From NCBI RefSeq assembly GCF_016056375.1, contig NZ_JAEDAE010000006.1, positions 1 to 64,000 of the forward strand: DNA of 64,000 nucleotides. Direction: 5' to 3'. A program made the translations under genes and the position numbers. Within the stretch, counting starts at the first letter, position 1, and the number at the start of each line of letters is the position of its first letter. This DNA is from Hymenobacter negativus. Its GTDB lineage: Bacteria > Bacteroidota > Bacteroidia > Cytophagales > Hymenobacteraceae. The notes beneath the pieces were generated by a model. It saw nothing but the letters and a program-made list of their open reading frames with translations. It was not told where the DNA came from and did not search any database. Shown piece after piece: positions 1 to 6,844 of the stretch.

Positions 1-33
1 TCATCCTGAGCCAAGATCAAACTCTCCATTGTA
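1..33 (-). rRNA. rrs: 16S ribosomal RNA, 5' tip only (partial)
   Basis: The reverse complement of the first bases reads AGAGTTTGATCTTGGCTCAG followed by GATGA, the conserved 5' end of bacterial 16S rRNA. The gene is on the minus strand and continues off the left edge of the window. The 5' end near position 33 is placed by analogy with E. coli, about seven bases before AGAGTTTGATC. The base at the degenerate position of that motif is T rather than the usual A or C. Confidence 0.93.
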
Positions 34-275
34 AAATATCTTCTACACCCAGGCGAACCTGGGCTGATGTCGAGTGCGAATCCGACTCGTATTGACGAGT
101 TCAATGTATTCGTGTTACGCTTGTAATTTCTACTCCTCACATTGCTGTAAGAAGCCCTTACTATTTGTCTTTTCCAAACATTCAAAGAACGTGCATCAGC
201 CCAGTTGGCGTGATAGTGCGACCGATAATCAGTCCGTTTTTCTTTCTTTTAAATCCCTCTCTTGCGATTGGGAGT

Positions 276-306
276 GCAAAGGTAAGAAGAACTTTTTAAT
301 AGGCAA
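276..306 (-). promoter_or_regulatory. rRNA operon promoter, proximal (Bacteroidetes type)
   Basis: On the minus strand the -7 element TACCTTTGC (284-276) lies 19 bases after a TTG -33 element (306-304). This is the form TTG-N19-TAnnTTTGC known for the primary sigma factor of Bacteroidetes. It is the promoter closest to the 16S gene. The sequence after TAcc, TTTGCACTCCCAATCGC, recurs at the distal promoter. Confidence 0.8.
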
Positions 307-378
307 GCAAAAGGTGAAGATTTTTATTTTTCGCCGTTTCGCTTTTCAATTCATTTCCGCCTCCTATCGAAGCGGGGT

Positions 379-411
379 GCAAAGGTAAGGCGCTTTTTTC
401 GGCTTTCGCAA
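379..411 (-). promoter_or_regulatory. rRNA operon promoter, middle (Bacteroidetes type)
   Basis: Minus-strand -7 element TACCTTTGC at 387-379 and TTG at 411-409, spacing 21 bases. Same orientation as the flanking two promoters and directed at the 16S gene. Confidence 0.75.
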
Positions 412-559
412 GAGCGGTCGAAATTTAATTTTCGCAGCTTCTGCGGAGCGGACACGGGAGGCAATACAAGACTGGCTGCCGTGAAGTTCCTGACCTGTCA
501 AGTTTCTACTAGAGCAGCTGCTTTTCGCAGAACCCGATGCCCTGTTGGCGATTGGGAGT

Positions 560-590
560 GCAAAAGTACGGGGATTTTTCCCGCGGGCAA
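560..590 (-). promoter_or_regulatory. rRNA operon promoter, distal (Bacteroidetes type)
   Basis: Minus-strand -7 element TACTTTTGC at 568-560 and TTG at 590-588, spacing 19 bases. The downstream part TTTGCACTCCCAATCGC is identical to that of the proximal promoter, so the start-site region as well as the core promoter appears duplicated. Confidence 0.78.
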
Positions 591-676
591 GGGCTGCCGA
601 ACAACTTTTGTGGCTACGCAACGTATTCGGGCAGCTTTTGGCATGTCGCAGCATTTGGAATCAAGGACTTAGCGGG

Positions 677-703
677 CGCTAACTTTTTTGAAAAAAGTTA
701 GCG
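677..703 (-). terminator. Perfect odd palindrome at the end of the serine hydrolase gene
   Basis: Thirteen bases (CGCTAACTTTTTT) are followed by one centre base and their exact reverse complement. The palindrome overlaps the TAA stop of the minus-strand serine hydrolase gene and contains T and A runs, so it probably folds as an intrinsic terminator separating that gene from the rRNA promoters. It lacks a T tail after the stem, so the terminator call is tentative. Confidence 0.5.
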
Positions 704-2029
704 AATGGGCTCCGAGGCAAAAAATTCGGTGAGGGCTGGCCGATACTGGCGAGGGCGTTGGGCTTCGTATTGCTGGATGTGGCGCCCTAATTGGGCCAAA
801 AAGGGCAGGCCGATACTCTCGTACTCGTAGGCGCCGTCGTTGATGATGCCGTCTTGGTTGACGTAGAGGACGGCGCTGAGGAGGAATTCGGACTGGTGGA
901 GGGAATCGGCGAAGTAGGCGACATCGGCGAGGTAGCCGTGCGACATGCCGACGATGTTGTAGATGCGGAGGGCAGATTGGTGGGGAATTTCGGGGTTGCG
1001 GCCGTAGTAGAGGTATTTTTTGTAGGCGTCGAAATAGCGGGCGGGGGTGTAGGGATGGAAACCGGACTCGTGGGGGGTGGCGTGGAGGTAGCGGCGGAGG
1101 AAGGCGTAATCGTTGGGGGTAAGGTGGGGGCGCTGGGGGGTGGGGACGGATTCGGGGAAGAGGGTACTTTGGAGGAGGGCAGTGATATCGGGGAGCGGGA
1201 GGTGGTTGGCGGTGGTGAAATCGTAGGGCTCGGGGATGACACGGCGGCCGGCCTGGTGGGCGCGGCCTTTGAGGACGCGGCCGAGGGGGCTGCGGTAGGC
1301 GGTGGAGTTGTATTGGGCGGGCTGCTTATATATGGTGTCGCCCTGGGGGGTGTGGAAGCTGATGGGGTTGGTGTGGCGGTTGGCGGCGGTGTCGCAGGGG
1401 GCGAAGCGGCGGGTGATGCGGGCGTTAGGGTAGCCGAGTTCCTGGAGGCGCTGGTTGAGTGGGCGCTGGCCGAGGAATTCGTAGATGCGGTTGTAGGCGA
1501 CGTTGTCGCTGACCAGGAGCATGCGCTTGATGTAGTTGCCGACGGTGGTTGTTCGGTCAGAATCGGCGGGGGCGGTGAAAGGGACGGGGGTCTGGCAACG
1601 CCAGGCAGTGCCGGTGGCCATGATGGTGCGGCGGTTAACGCCGGCTTGGTGGAGGTCGTTGAGCTTTTCGAGGGAGAGAACTACTACAGGAAGTTTGACC
1701 AAGCTGGCGGGATTGAAGTATTGCTGGGGATTGAGGTGATAGGTGTGCGGGATGAAAGTGGGACGGTTCTGGGCGTCGCGGTTGATTTGGGTATAGATGA
1801 TTTGGAGCTCGTATTGGGGATTGGTGGCAACGCGCTTTAGCAGGGGATTGGTGTTTAGTAAGGAGTCTAGTAGTTGGGAGTCTGCTGGCGTTAACCTCCC
1901 CCCCCGGCCCCCTCTCCTTAGCAGAAGGGGAGTCAGACGAAATCCGTTGGCGGCCAAGGTTATTGTCAGTAAAAATGCTACTCCTATCATATAGTATATA
2001 GTGGCGCGAGATTGGCGGAGCGTTTTCAT
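698..2029 (-). CDS. Secreted serine hydrolase, class A beta-lactamase-like fold
   Basis: 443 residues starting at the ATG that precedes KTLRQSR; the longer open frame runs back into the upstream terminator and is rejected. A membrane or signal segment spans about residues 10-30. Two active-site motifs of penicillin-binding or class A beta-lactamase-like enzymes are visible: SLVK (SxxK, Ser109-Lys112) and SDN (174-176). Near the C terminus the segment VGMSHGYLADVAYF lies where a KTG box would be, but has no clear KTG. The likely role is an amide or ester hydrolase in the periplasm; real beta-lactamase activity is not shown. A dispersed GC-rich repeat is inserted in frame just after the membrane segment (about residues 34-46, Arg/Gly-rich). 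A downstream palindrome overlaps the stop. Confidence 0.8.
   Translation of the reverse strand: MKTLRQSRATIYYMIGVAFLLTITLAANGFRLTPLLLRRGGRGGRLTPADSQLLDSLLNTNPLLKRVATNPQYELQIIYTQINRDAQNRPTFIPHTYHLNPQQYFNPASLVKLPVVVLSLEKLNDLHQAGVNRRTIMATGTAWRCQTPVPFTAPADSDRTTTVGNYIKRMLLVSDNVAYNRIYEFLGQRPLNQRLQELGYPNARITRRFAPCDTAANRHTNPISFHTPQGDTIYKQPAQYNSTAYRSPLGRVLKGRAHQAGRRVIPEPYDFTTANHLPLPDITALLQSTLFPESVPTPQRPHLTPNDYAFLRRYLHATPHESGFHPYTPARYFDAYKKYLYYGRNPEIPHQSALRIYNIVGMSHGYLADVAYFADSLHQSEFLLSAVLYVNQDGIINDGAYEYESIGLPFLAQLGRHIQQYEAQRPRQYRPALTEFFASEPIR
1894..1939. repeat. Dispersed GC-rich repeat, copy 1 (inside a gene)
   Basis: The plus strand shows CCTCCCCCCCCGG, then CCCCCTCTCC, a short loop, AAGGGGAG and GACGA. 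The same order of blocks recurs at 3417-3462. The inverted half (CCCCTCTCC against GAAGGGGAG) can fold as a hairpin. This copy lies in frame within the serine hydrolase gene and encodes an Arg/Gly-rich linker (LLLRRGGRGGRL). Confidence 0.7.
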
Positions 2030-2037
2030 AGGATAGC

Positions 2038-2073
2038 AAAATAAAAAGGGCCGTGATGTTGCCACCACGGCCC
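2038..2073 (-). terminator. Intrinsic terminator of the 2097-3362 lipoprotein gene
   Basis: On the minus strand GGGCCGTG pairs with CACGGCCC around a ten-base loop and is followed by TTTTTATTTT. It lies 24 bases after the stop of the lipoprotein gene and just before the start of the serine hydrolase gene. Confidence 0.85.
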
Positions 2074-2096
2074 TGTGGGGCTGTTTTACTGCGGAG

Positions 2097-3362
2097 TTAG
2101 TCGGCCAGGGGGACCAAGCGCTTGGCGAGGAGGAGGTTGGAGTCGGTTTGGCGCCAGTTGTAGCCGGTGCCGAAGGGGAGCGGTTTGGGTTTGTTCACCG
2201 TGTCGTGGTAGGCGGCGGTGAGTTCGGGCTGGTATTGCTTGGCGAAGAGGTTGATGGGACGCCGATAGGTGCCGTAGTAATTGAACTGCCAAGCGCCTTT
2301 CTGGAAGTATTTCATGGCGATGCCGGAATCGTCTTGCAGGATGTAGCGGCTGCGGCGAAGGACAGTGCGTCGGACTTTGTTGAAATACGACTTGTGCATG
2401 AGGTAGGTGGCCGACTTTACGTAGGTGGTGAGGGGACCGAGGTGACGTACGAACTCGAGCGGGGCGCTTTTGGAAGTGAGCTTCCAGTCGCTGAGGTCAG
2501 CGGAGAAGTAGTAGACGGTCTTAGGCTGGCCGTTGGGGTCGCGCAGCTTCATTTCGACGCCGGGGATGGATTTGGGGTCGATACGGGTAGTGTCTTTCGG
2601 TGCGTCTTGGAGCTGGCCGGCGGCATCGAGCTGGACCGGGCGGATGGCGGTGATTTGGTTGCCGGTGCGGGCAGCGAAGAGCATCATCAGGGGCAGGGCG
2701 CCGTCGAGTTCAACGGATTTCAGGTCCACGGCCATATCGTTGGTGCGGAAGAAACTGAAGTTGAGCACCGACCAGAGCGAGGTTTTGACGGCGGGCAGCA
2801 GCTTGGGGTTTTCGAGAGAAGTGCGGGCGGGGATGCTGCCCACGGGTTCGAGGCCCATCAGGACGTAGGTCTGGCTGGTGGGAAACATCGTGACGACGTT
2901 CAGAAAATCGGGGCCGCTGAAGGGGTAGAAGATAGTGGGGCTGCTAGCGTGCACCGAATCGAGCTCGGTATTGGCCCACTGCGTCATGCGGGCGGTGTGG
3001 GTGGCGCGGTACTTATCCCAGCTTTTGTCTTGGTCTTTGGCGAAGGCTTGCCAAGCGGGCGTGGCGGCCAGAGCAGCGAGGTCGCTGTGCTGGCTGGGCT
3101 GCAGGCCGCCGAGGAATAGAGCTACGTCCTGGGCGTAGGCCGTGTCGGGGGCGGTGAGGCGGTTGGGACGCGAGGTAGTAGCGGCGGTTTTAGCCGGCGT
3201 GGCGGCGGGCGACTTGGTGGAGTCGATGGCATCGGCCGTGGTGGCCATGGTTTCTTCCTTGGTGGAAGTCGCGGTTTCGGTTTTAGTGTTCGACTCGGAG
3301 CAAGCAGAAAGCAAGAGCAGAGCAGCGGGCAACAGCCGGAACGCAGCGGTGCGGAGGGACAT
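2097..3362 (-). CDS. Putative lipoprotein of unknown function
   Basis: 421 residues from the ATG giving MSLRTAAFRLLPAALL; upstream in-frame codons come from a dispersed repeat and are not counted. The N terminus is a lipoprotein signal (LLLLSACSES, lipid-attachment Cys about residue 19), followed by a Thr/Ser/Ala-rich linker to about residue 75 and then a globular domain with no motif I can name. Fragments such as FYPFSGPDFLN and MGLEPVGSIP look like a conserved folded domain. It should be anchored in the outer or inner membrane facing the periplasm. It is followed by a clear terminator, so it is probably transcribed alone. Confidence 0.75.
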   Translation of the reverse strand: MSLRTAAFRLLPAALLLLSACSESNTKTETATSTKEETMATTADAIDSTKSPAATPAKTAATTSRPNRLTAPDTAYAQDVALFLGGLQPSQHSDLAALAATPAWQAFAKDQDKSWDKYRATHTARMTQWANTELDSVHASSPTIFYPFSGPDFLNVVTMFPTSQTYVLMGLEPVGSIPARTSLENPKLLPAVKTSLWSVLNFSFFRTNDMAVDLKSVELDGALPLMMLFAARTGNQITAIRPVQLDAAGQLQDAPKDTTRIDPKSIPGVEMKLRDPNGQPKTVYYFSADLSDWKLTSKSAPLEFVRHLGPLTTYVKSATYLMHKSYFNKVRRTVLRRSRYILQDDSGIAMKYFQKGAWQFNYYGTYRRPINLFAKQYQPELTAAYHDTVNKPKPLPFGTGYNWRQTDSNLLLAKRLVPLAD

Positions 3363-3416
3363 CAGGTACAGGAATGATTGAGGGCGCAAGTTACGGCCGG
3401 TCGTTCTGACGGTGCG

Positions 3417-3462
3417 CCTCACCCCCCGCCCCCCTCTCCGATGGAAAGGGAGAGCCTGACGA
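3417..3462. repeat. Dispersed GC-rich repeat, copy 2 (intergenic)
   Basis: Same element as at 1894-1939: CCTCACCCCCCG, CCCCCTCTCC, a short loop, AAAGGGAG and TGACGA on the plus strand. This copy lies between the APC permease stop and the lipoprotein gene start. It explains the spurious N-terminal extension of the lipoprotein reading frame. Confidence 0.7.
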
Positions 3463-3474
3463 GGCCGATATATT

Positions 3475-4818
3475 TTAATGGCTGCTTCGGCTGGAAGCTG
3501 GTTCAGCAGCCGGGCGGCCGAGGCGCGTGGTGATGAAATAGACCAATGCGCCAATAGCCAGCGTGGCCAGGCCATAGAGAGATTCCCACGGTTTGTCGCG
3601 CAGAATGAAAACCAATGTCCAGCCACTGAGGACCAGGAAAAGCAGTGGGGTGAAGGGGTAGCCCCAGGCGCGGTAGGGGCGCGGGACTTCGGGACGACGC
3701 CAACGAAAAATAAACAGACCGAGCACCGTGAGGAAGGTGAATAAGTTCAGAACGAAGCCAGCGTAGACCAATACGCCCTGGAAACTAGGCTTGAGGATGA
3801 AGGCCATGGTAATGCCGGTTTGAAGCAGCAGGGCGCGGATGGGAATGCCAGCCCGGCTTTTGGGAGCGAGAAAGTGCAGAGCGGGCAGGTCCTCCCCCAT
3901 TGTCTGCACAATGCGTGGGCCGGCGAAAACCATTGAGCTGATGGTGGAAACCAACAGGGCTGCGATGACGCCGCCCATCAGCCGGCCGCCGAACGGACCG
4001 AAAAGCGAGGTGGCCGCCACAAAACCGACTTCGACCTGACCTTTCAAACCAGCTATTGGCGTGGAGCGCAGGAATACGTAATTCAACCCTACATATAATA
4101 GGAGTACCACGGCCGTACCAGTTAGCAGAATGCGCGAGAGGTTGCGCCGGGGGTTGTCGATTTCGCCGGTGACGTACACGGCCGCATTCCAGCCGGAATA
4201 GGCGTAGCTCACATACACCAAACTCACGGCGAAAGCGGGGCTGAGCAAGGCCTGCCAGCCGGCGGCATCGGGCGCGAAGCGGATAGGCTGCCCCTCTCCC
4301 ACCACCATGCCGGCCCCGATGAACACAACCAGTACCCCAACCTTAAGGGCCGTAATGACGATTTGCAGCCGACTGCCGACGCGGGTACTGCTGCCGTGTA
4401 CCAGCGTGAGGGCCAATACCACCGCCACCGATAGCCACTGCGGTTCCAAGCCCGGCCACACGCTTTTGGCGTACTGGCCCAGCGCCAGCGCGGCTAAGGC
4501 CGTGGGCGCCGCGAAGCCTACCGTGGCCGACACCCACCCCGACAGGAAGCCCAGCGCGGGATGGTAAATCTTGCTCAAATAATGGTATTCGCCGCCCGAG
4601 CGGGGCATGGCCGCCGCCAGCTCGGCGTAGCTCACGGCCCCGCAGAGCGCAATGAGGCCGCCCACCAACCACAGCATCAGCAGCGCGAAGCCACTTTCGA
4701 TGCCCATTACCTGGAAGCCGAGACTGGTGAAAACGCCCGTGCCCACCATATTGGCAATGACGATGGCCGCGCCGGTGAGGAAGGGTATTTTATAGGGTGT
4801 ACGGGTAAGCTCGGGCAT
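3475..4818 (-). CDS. APC-family amino acid permease
   Basis: 447 residues with about twelve hydrophobic membrane segments. The start chosen is the ATG of MPELTRTPYKIPFLTG; five more in-frame codons lie upstream but overlap a likely promoter element (CATCTTTGC, ending three bases before this ATG). The first membrane segment carries the glycine-rich signature GAAIVIANMVGTGVFTSLG typical of amino acid/polyamine/organocation transporters, followed by GALIALCGAVSYAELAAAMP-like features (seen as VGGLIALCGAVSYAEL). It should import or exchange amino acids across the inner membrane; the substrate cannot be told from sequence. Confidence 0.88.
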   Translation of the reverse strand: MPELTRTPYKIPFLTGAAIVIANMVGTGVFTSLGFQVMGIESGFALLMLWLVGGLIALCGAVSYAELAAAMPRSGGEYHYLSKIYHPALGFLSGWVSATVGFAAPTALAALALGQYAKSVWPGLEPQWLSVAVVLALTLVHGSSTRVGSRLQIVITALKVGVLVVFIGAGMVVGEGQPIRFAPDAAGWQALLSPAFAVSLVYVSYAYSGWNAAVYVTGEIDNPRRNLSRILLTGTAVVLLLYVGLNYVFLRSTPIAGLKGQVEVGFVAATSLFGPFGGRLMGGVIAALLVSTISSMVFAGPRIVQTMGEDLPALHFLAPKSRAGIPIRALLLQTGITMAFILKPSFQGVLVYAGFVLNLFTFLTVLGLFIFRWRRPEVPRPYRAWGYPFTPLLFLVLSGWTLVFILRDKPWESLYGLATLAIGALVYFITTRLGRPAAEPASSRSSH

Positions 4819-4862
4819 GGTGCAAAGATGCAAACCAGTTGCCCCAAGAATTCAGTATAAAA

Positions 4863-4900
4863 AGAACGTCATGCTTCGACTCCGCTCGGCATGACGTTCT
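4863..4900 (-). terminator. Palindromic repeat acting as terminator (GTCATGC family, copy 1)
   Basis: AGAACGTCATGC and GCATGACGTTCT form a 12-bp stem around a 14-base loop. On the minus strand the stem is followed by TTTTTATA, so it would end transcription of the DUF2480 gene before the permease gene. The core GTCATGC...GCATGAC recurs at 5464-5501. Confidence 0.75.
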
Positions 4901-4916
4901 ATTGTTCCAGTTTCCT

Positions 4917-5438
4917 TTATTGCGCTACGGCTTTCGGCTTTTTGTACAGCGGCACGGTGCTGCACGGCTCGCCATACATGATGCTGCTGGTGACGGGCAG
5001 CAGTTTTTGCATGATTGCCACGTAGGCGAAGGTGGGCACGGGCTTATCGCCGCAGCCTTTTACCACCACTTTGGCGTCGCGGTATTCTTCAGTGTCGATG
5101 GCAGCAATGGCTTCTTCGAAGAGCGACTGTTCCAGCGCATCGAGGTTACCGAAGACGTAGCGGTGAGCGTGGCCCTGCAGCTTGGTAGCGAGCAGCATGT
5201 AGGCCCAGGTGGGCACAATGGCATCGGCGGAGCAGATGATGGCGACGTTTTTGTCGTCATACTGCGTCCAGTCGTTGGTTTTGACGAACTCGCGGAAGTC
5301 CTTCTCGCGCAGCATCAGGCCGTGGAAGAGGTTGTCCTTAATATCATACACCACCCGCTCGCCGGGGTGAATGAACTCTTCCAAGTTGAGGGTAACAAGC
5401 CCGGAATTGGCAACGCGGTTGACGAAAAGGGGTTCCAT
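4917..5438 (-). CDS. DUF2480 family protein
   Basis: 173 residues from the ATG of MEPLFVNRVANSGLVTLNLE. The stretch NSGLVTLNLEEFIHPGERV and the block GLMLREKDFREFV match what I recall of the DUF2480 family, a cytoplasmic protein confined to Bacteroidetes with no assigned function. Upstream codons in the longer frame derive from a palindromic repeat and are rejected. It lies between tsaB and the APC permease on the same strand; a repeat on each side suggests separate transcription. Confidence 0.8.
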   Translation of the reverse strand: MEPLFVNRVANSGLVTLNLEEFIHPGERVVYDIKDNLFHGLMLREKDFREFVKTNDWTQYDDKNVAIICSADAIVPTWAYMLLATKLQGHAHRYVFGNLDALEQSLFEEAIAAIDTEEYRDAKVVVKGCGDKPVPTFAYVAIMQKLLPVTSSIMYGEPCSTVPLYKKPKAVAQ

Positions 5439-5458
5439 GTAGTTTTTCGAATTTAGAT

Positions 5459-5502
5459 AGAATGTCATGCTGAGCGGAGCGCAGCGAAGTCGAAGCATGA
5501 CG
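5459..5502. repeat. GTCATGC-family palindromic repeat, copy 2
   Basis: GTCATGC (5464-5470) and GCATGAC (5495-5501) are the ends of an imperfect hairpin with the internal words GAGCGGAG and GAAGTCGAAG. It sits between the tsaB stop and the DUF2480 start and is related to the copy at 4863-4900. Confidence 0.65.
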
Positions 5503-5507
5503 GATAA

Positions 5508-6209
5508 CTACTTCGCTTTTGGCGTCGTGGTGTACACTTCTTTCAAATAAAATGGCTCGTAGTAAGCCACGTCCTGAAATTCCTGCCGGTGGAATGCAGC
5601 TACGCCCAGTTGCCCCACCGAAATGGCTGAAGGCTCAATCCCCGCCAGAAATCCAGCGTTGGGATGCTCCCCCAGCACCGCCTGAAACTTCGCAGCACCA
5701 TGACCGAAGAACAACACGGAACGGTGGGCCAATTGTTCGGCCAGCGTGTCAGCGTCGAGGATGAGCGGCGCGGGAGCTAGTACTTCCTGCCCCTCATGCG
5801 TGTAAAGCGCCGCGTACACCTCCTGCCGCCGGGCATCCAGCATGGGGCAGTACAGGTATTTTTCGGGCCGGGCCGTGACGGCTGCTACTTGCGCCGTCAT
5901 TGCCCGCAACGTGCTTACAGCCACCAACGGAATATCGAGCGCGAAGCACAGGCCTTTGGCCGCGGCCCCGCCAATGCGCAGGCCGGTGTAGGAGCCCGGC
6001 CCGTCGCTCAGGGCCACGGCGGCGAGGTCGGCCAGCTGGTAGCCGGTATTGGCCAGCAGCTGCTCCATGAGCACCGTGAGGTGGGTGGAGTGCGACTTAT
6101 CGAGCCGCAGTTCCGACTGACCGAGCAGGGAGCTGTCGTCAAGGCGGTGCAGGGCCACCGAGCAGACGGGGGACGAGGTTTCGAGAGAGAGAAGAATAGT
6201 ACTGCTCAC
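5508..6209 (-). CDS. tsaB: tRNA threonylcarbamoyladenosine biosynthesis protein TsaB
   Basis: 233 residues from a GTG start giving VSSTILLSLETSSPVCSVAL. TsaB is an ASKHA-fold, inactive paralogue of TsaD that scaffolds the TsaB-TsaD-TsaE complex making t6A37 in tRNA. The N-terminal ILLSLETSSPVCSVAL strand-loop and the block LSDGPGSYTGLRIGGAAAKGL are diagnostic. An ATG 28 codons upstream would add residues of poor character; a promoter-like GAACTTTGC lies between that ATG and the GTG (6237-6229), which supports the GTG start. The divergent SUFU gene begins only 32 bases away. Confidence 0.9.
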   Translation of the reverse strand: MSSTILLSLETSSPVCSVALHRLDDSSLLGQSELRLDKSHSTHLTVLMEQLLANTGYQLADLAAVALSDGPGSYTGLRIGGAAAKGLCFALDIPLVAVSTLRAMTAQVAAVTARPEKYLYCPMLDARRQEVYAALYTHEGQEVLAPAPLILDADTLAEQLAHRSVLFFGHGAAKFQAVLGEHPNAGFLAGIEPSAISVGQLGVAAFHRQEFQDVAYYEPFYLKEVYTTTPKAK

Positions 6210-6241
6210 TGTAGCTTTGAAATTTCCGGCAAAGTTCGACA

Positions 6242-6794
6242 ATGTATAATCTGGAATTGCTAAAGCAGGATTTGGAATCGACTTGGGGCTCAAGCACCGA
6301 TAGGAAACTTCAGATACCTGACCCGCACAGAAAAATGGGGGAAGATTTTTCTGTCTTGGAATTTCCGCCGTCCGAGAAAACAGGCTGCTGGATTTACTCT
6401 ACGTTGGGCATGTCAATAGACACACCAGATTCGCTAATAGAATTGCATGTCCTTTCCAACAAGCAAGATTCCTCTTTGATTGAACTGCCTAACCATTACC
6501 GCCTCATTTCATCGCAACGACACTTCGCTAGGTTTGCATCAGAGCGTCAATTTCGGCAAGCCTTGGCAAGATGATTCTTCCTGTAACCACGGCTTCATTT
6601 CGCTGCCGTATTTATTCGGAGAAGATTTAGAGATTTTCAATTTTGATAATAGGCATCTGAACAATCTATGGCTGCTGCCAATTACTAAAAGCGAGCGAGA
6701 CTACAAGATGGAATTTGGTTGGGACGCATTAGAGGAGCGTTTTGACGATTGTGGACTAGATTATCTCAATCCGCAACGCCCAGCTTGCGCATAA
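6242..6794 (+). pseudogene. Suppressor-of-fused (SUFU) domain protein, frameshifted
   Basis: Two overlapping open frames together give one protein of about 180 residues. The first frame (6242-6574) supplies the N-terminal part with WIYSTLGMS and ELHVLSNKQDSSLIELPNHY. The second frame (6480-6794) supplies LPYLFGEDLEIFNFDNRH, LWLLPITKSERDYK and a final DALEERFDD helix. Both fit the SUFU domain, a bacterial cytosolic fold often seen as immunity or accessory protein in polymorphic toxin settings. The join requires a one-base shift near 6515-6530. This may be a real inactivating mutation, a sequencing error or programmed frameshifting. GC content is visibly lower than its neighbours, which suggests transfer. 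No toxin gene is next to it. Confidence 0.7.
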
Positions 6795-6830
6795 AAAAGC
6801 AGGCACCTTTCAGCGCCTGCTTTCCTATTT
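6793..6830. terminator. Bidirectional terminator between SUFU remnant and S41 protease
   Basis: AAAGCAGGC pairs with GCCTGCTTT around a short loop. An A run precedes the stem and a T-rich stretch follows, so it can stop transcription from both the plus-strand SUFU gene and the minus-strand protease gene. Confidence 0.85.
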
Positions 6831-6844
6831 AACGCAGTTCAAAA

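Larger units (their letters stand above)
34..676 (-). promoter_or_regulatory. rRNA operon upstream/leader region, no gene
   Basis: This 640-base stretch between the serine hydrolase gene and the 16S rRNA gene holds no convincing protein gene; the short open frames here lack coding character and cross the promoters. It contains three tandem Bacteroidetes-type promoters directed at the rRNA gene (listed separately). The roughly 240 bases between the last promoter and the 16S start would be the transcribed leader, expected to carry anti-termination and processing signals that I cannot pinpoint. Confidence 0.7.

Noticed and set aside
74..388. Plus-strand 104-codon frame in the rRNA leader
   Set aside because: It crosses two rRNA promoters on the opposite strand and has an unlikely Cys/Ser/Phe-rich composition.
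34..676. Possible tRNA or small RNA upstream of the rRNA genes
   Set aside because: No cloverleaf or conserved small RNA pattern was found; promoters explain the conserved words.
791..1840. Plus-strand 349-codon open frame
   Set aside because: It is antisense to the serine hydrolase, Val/Gly-rich and without motif; a by-product of GC-rich third positions in the real gene.
3363..3626. N-terminal extension of the lipoprotein gene
   Set aside because: It is encoded by a dispersed repeat and the end of the permease gene, and would bury the lipoprotein signal.
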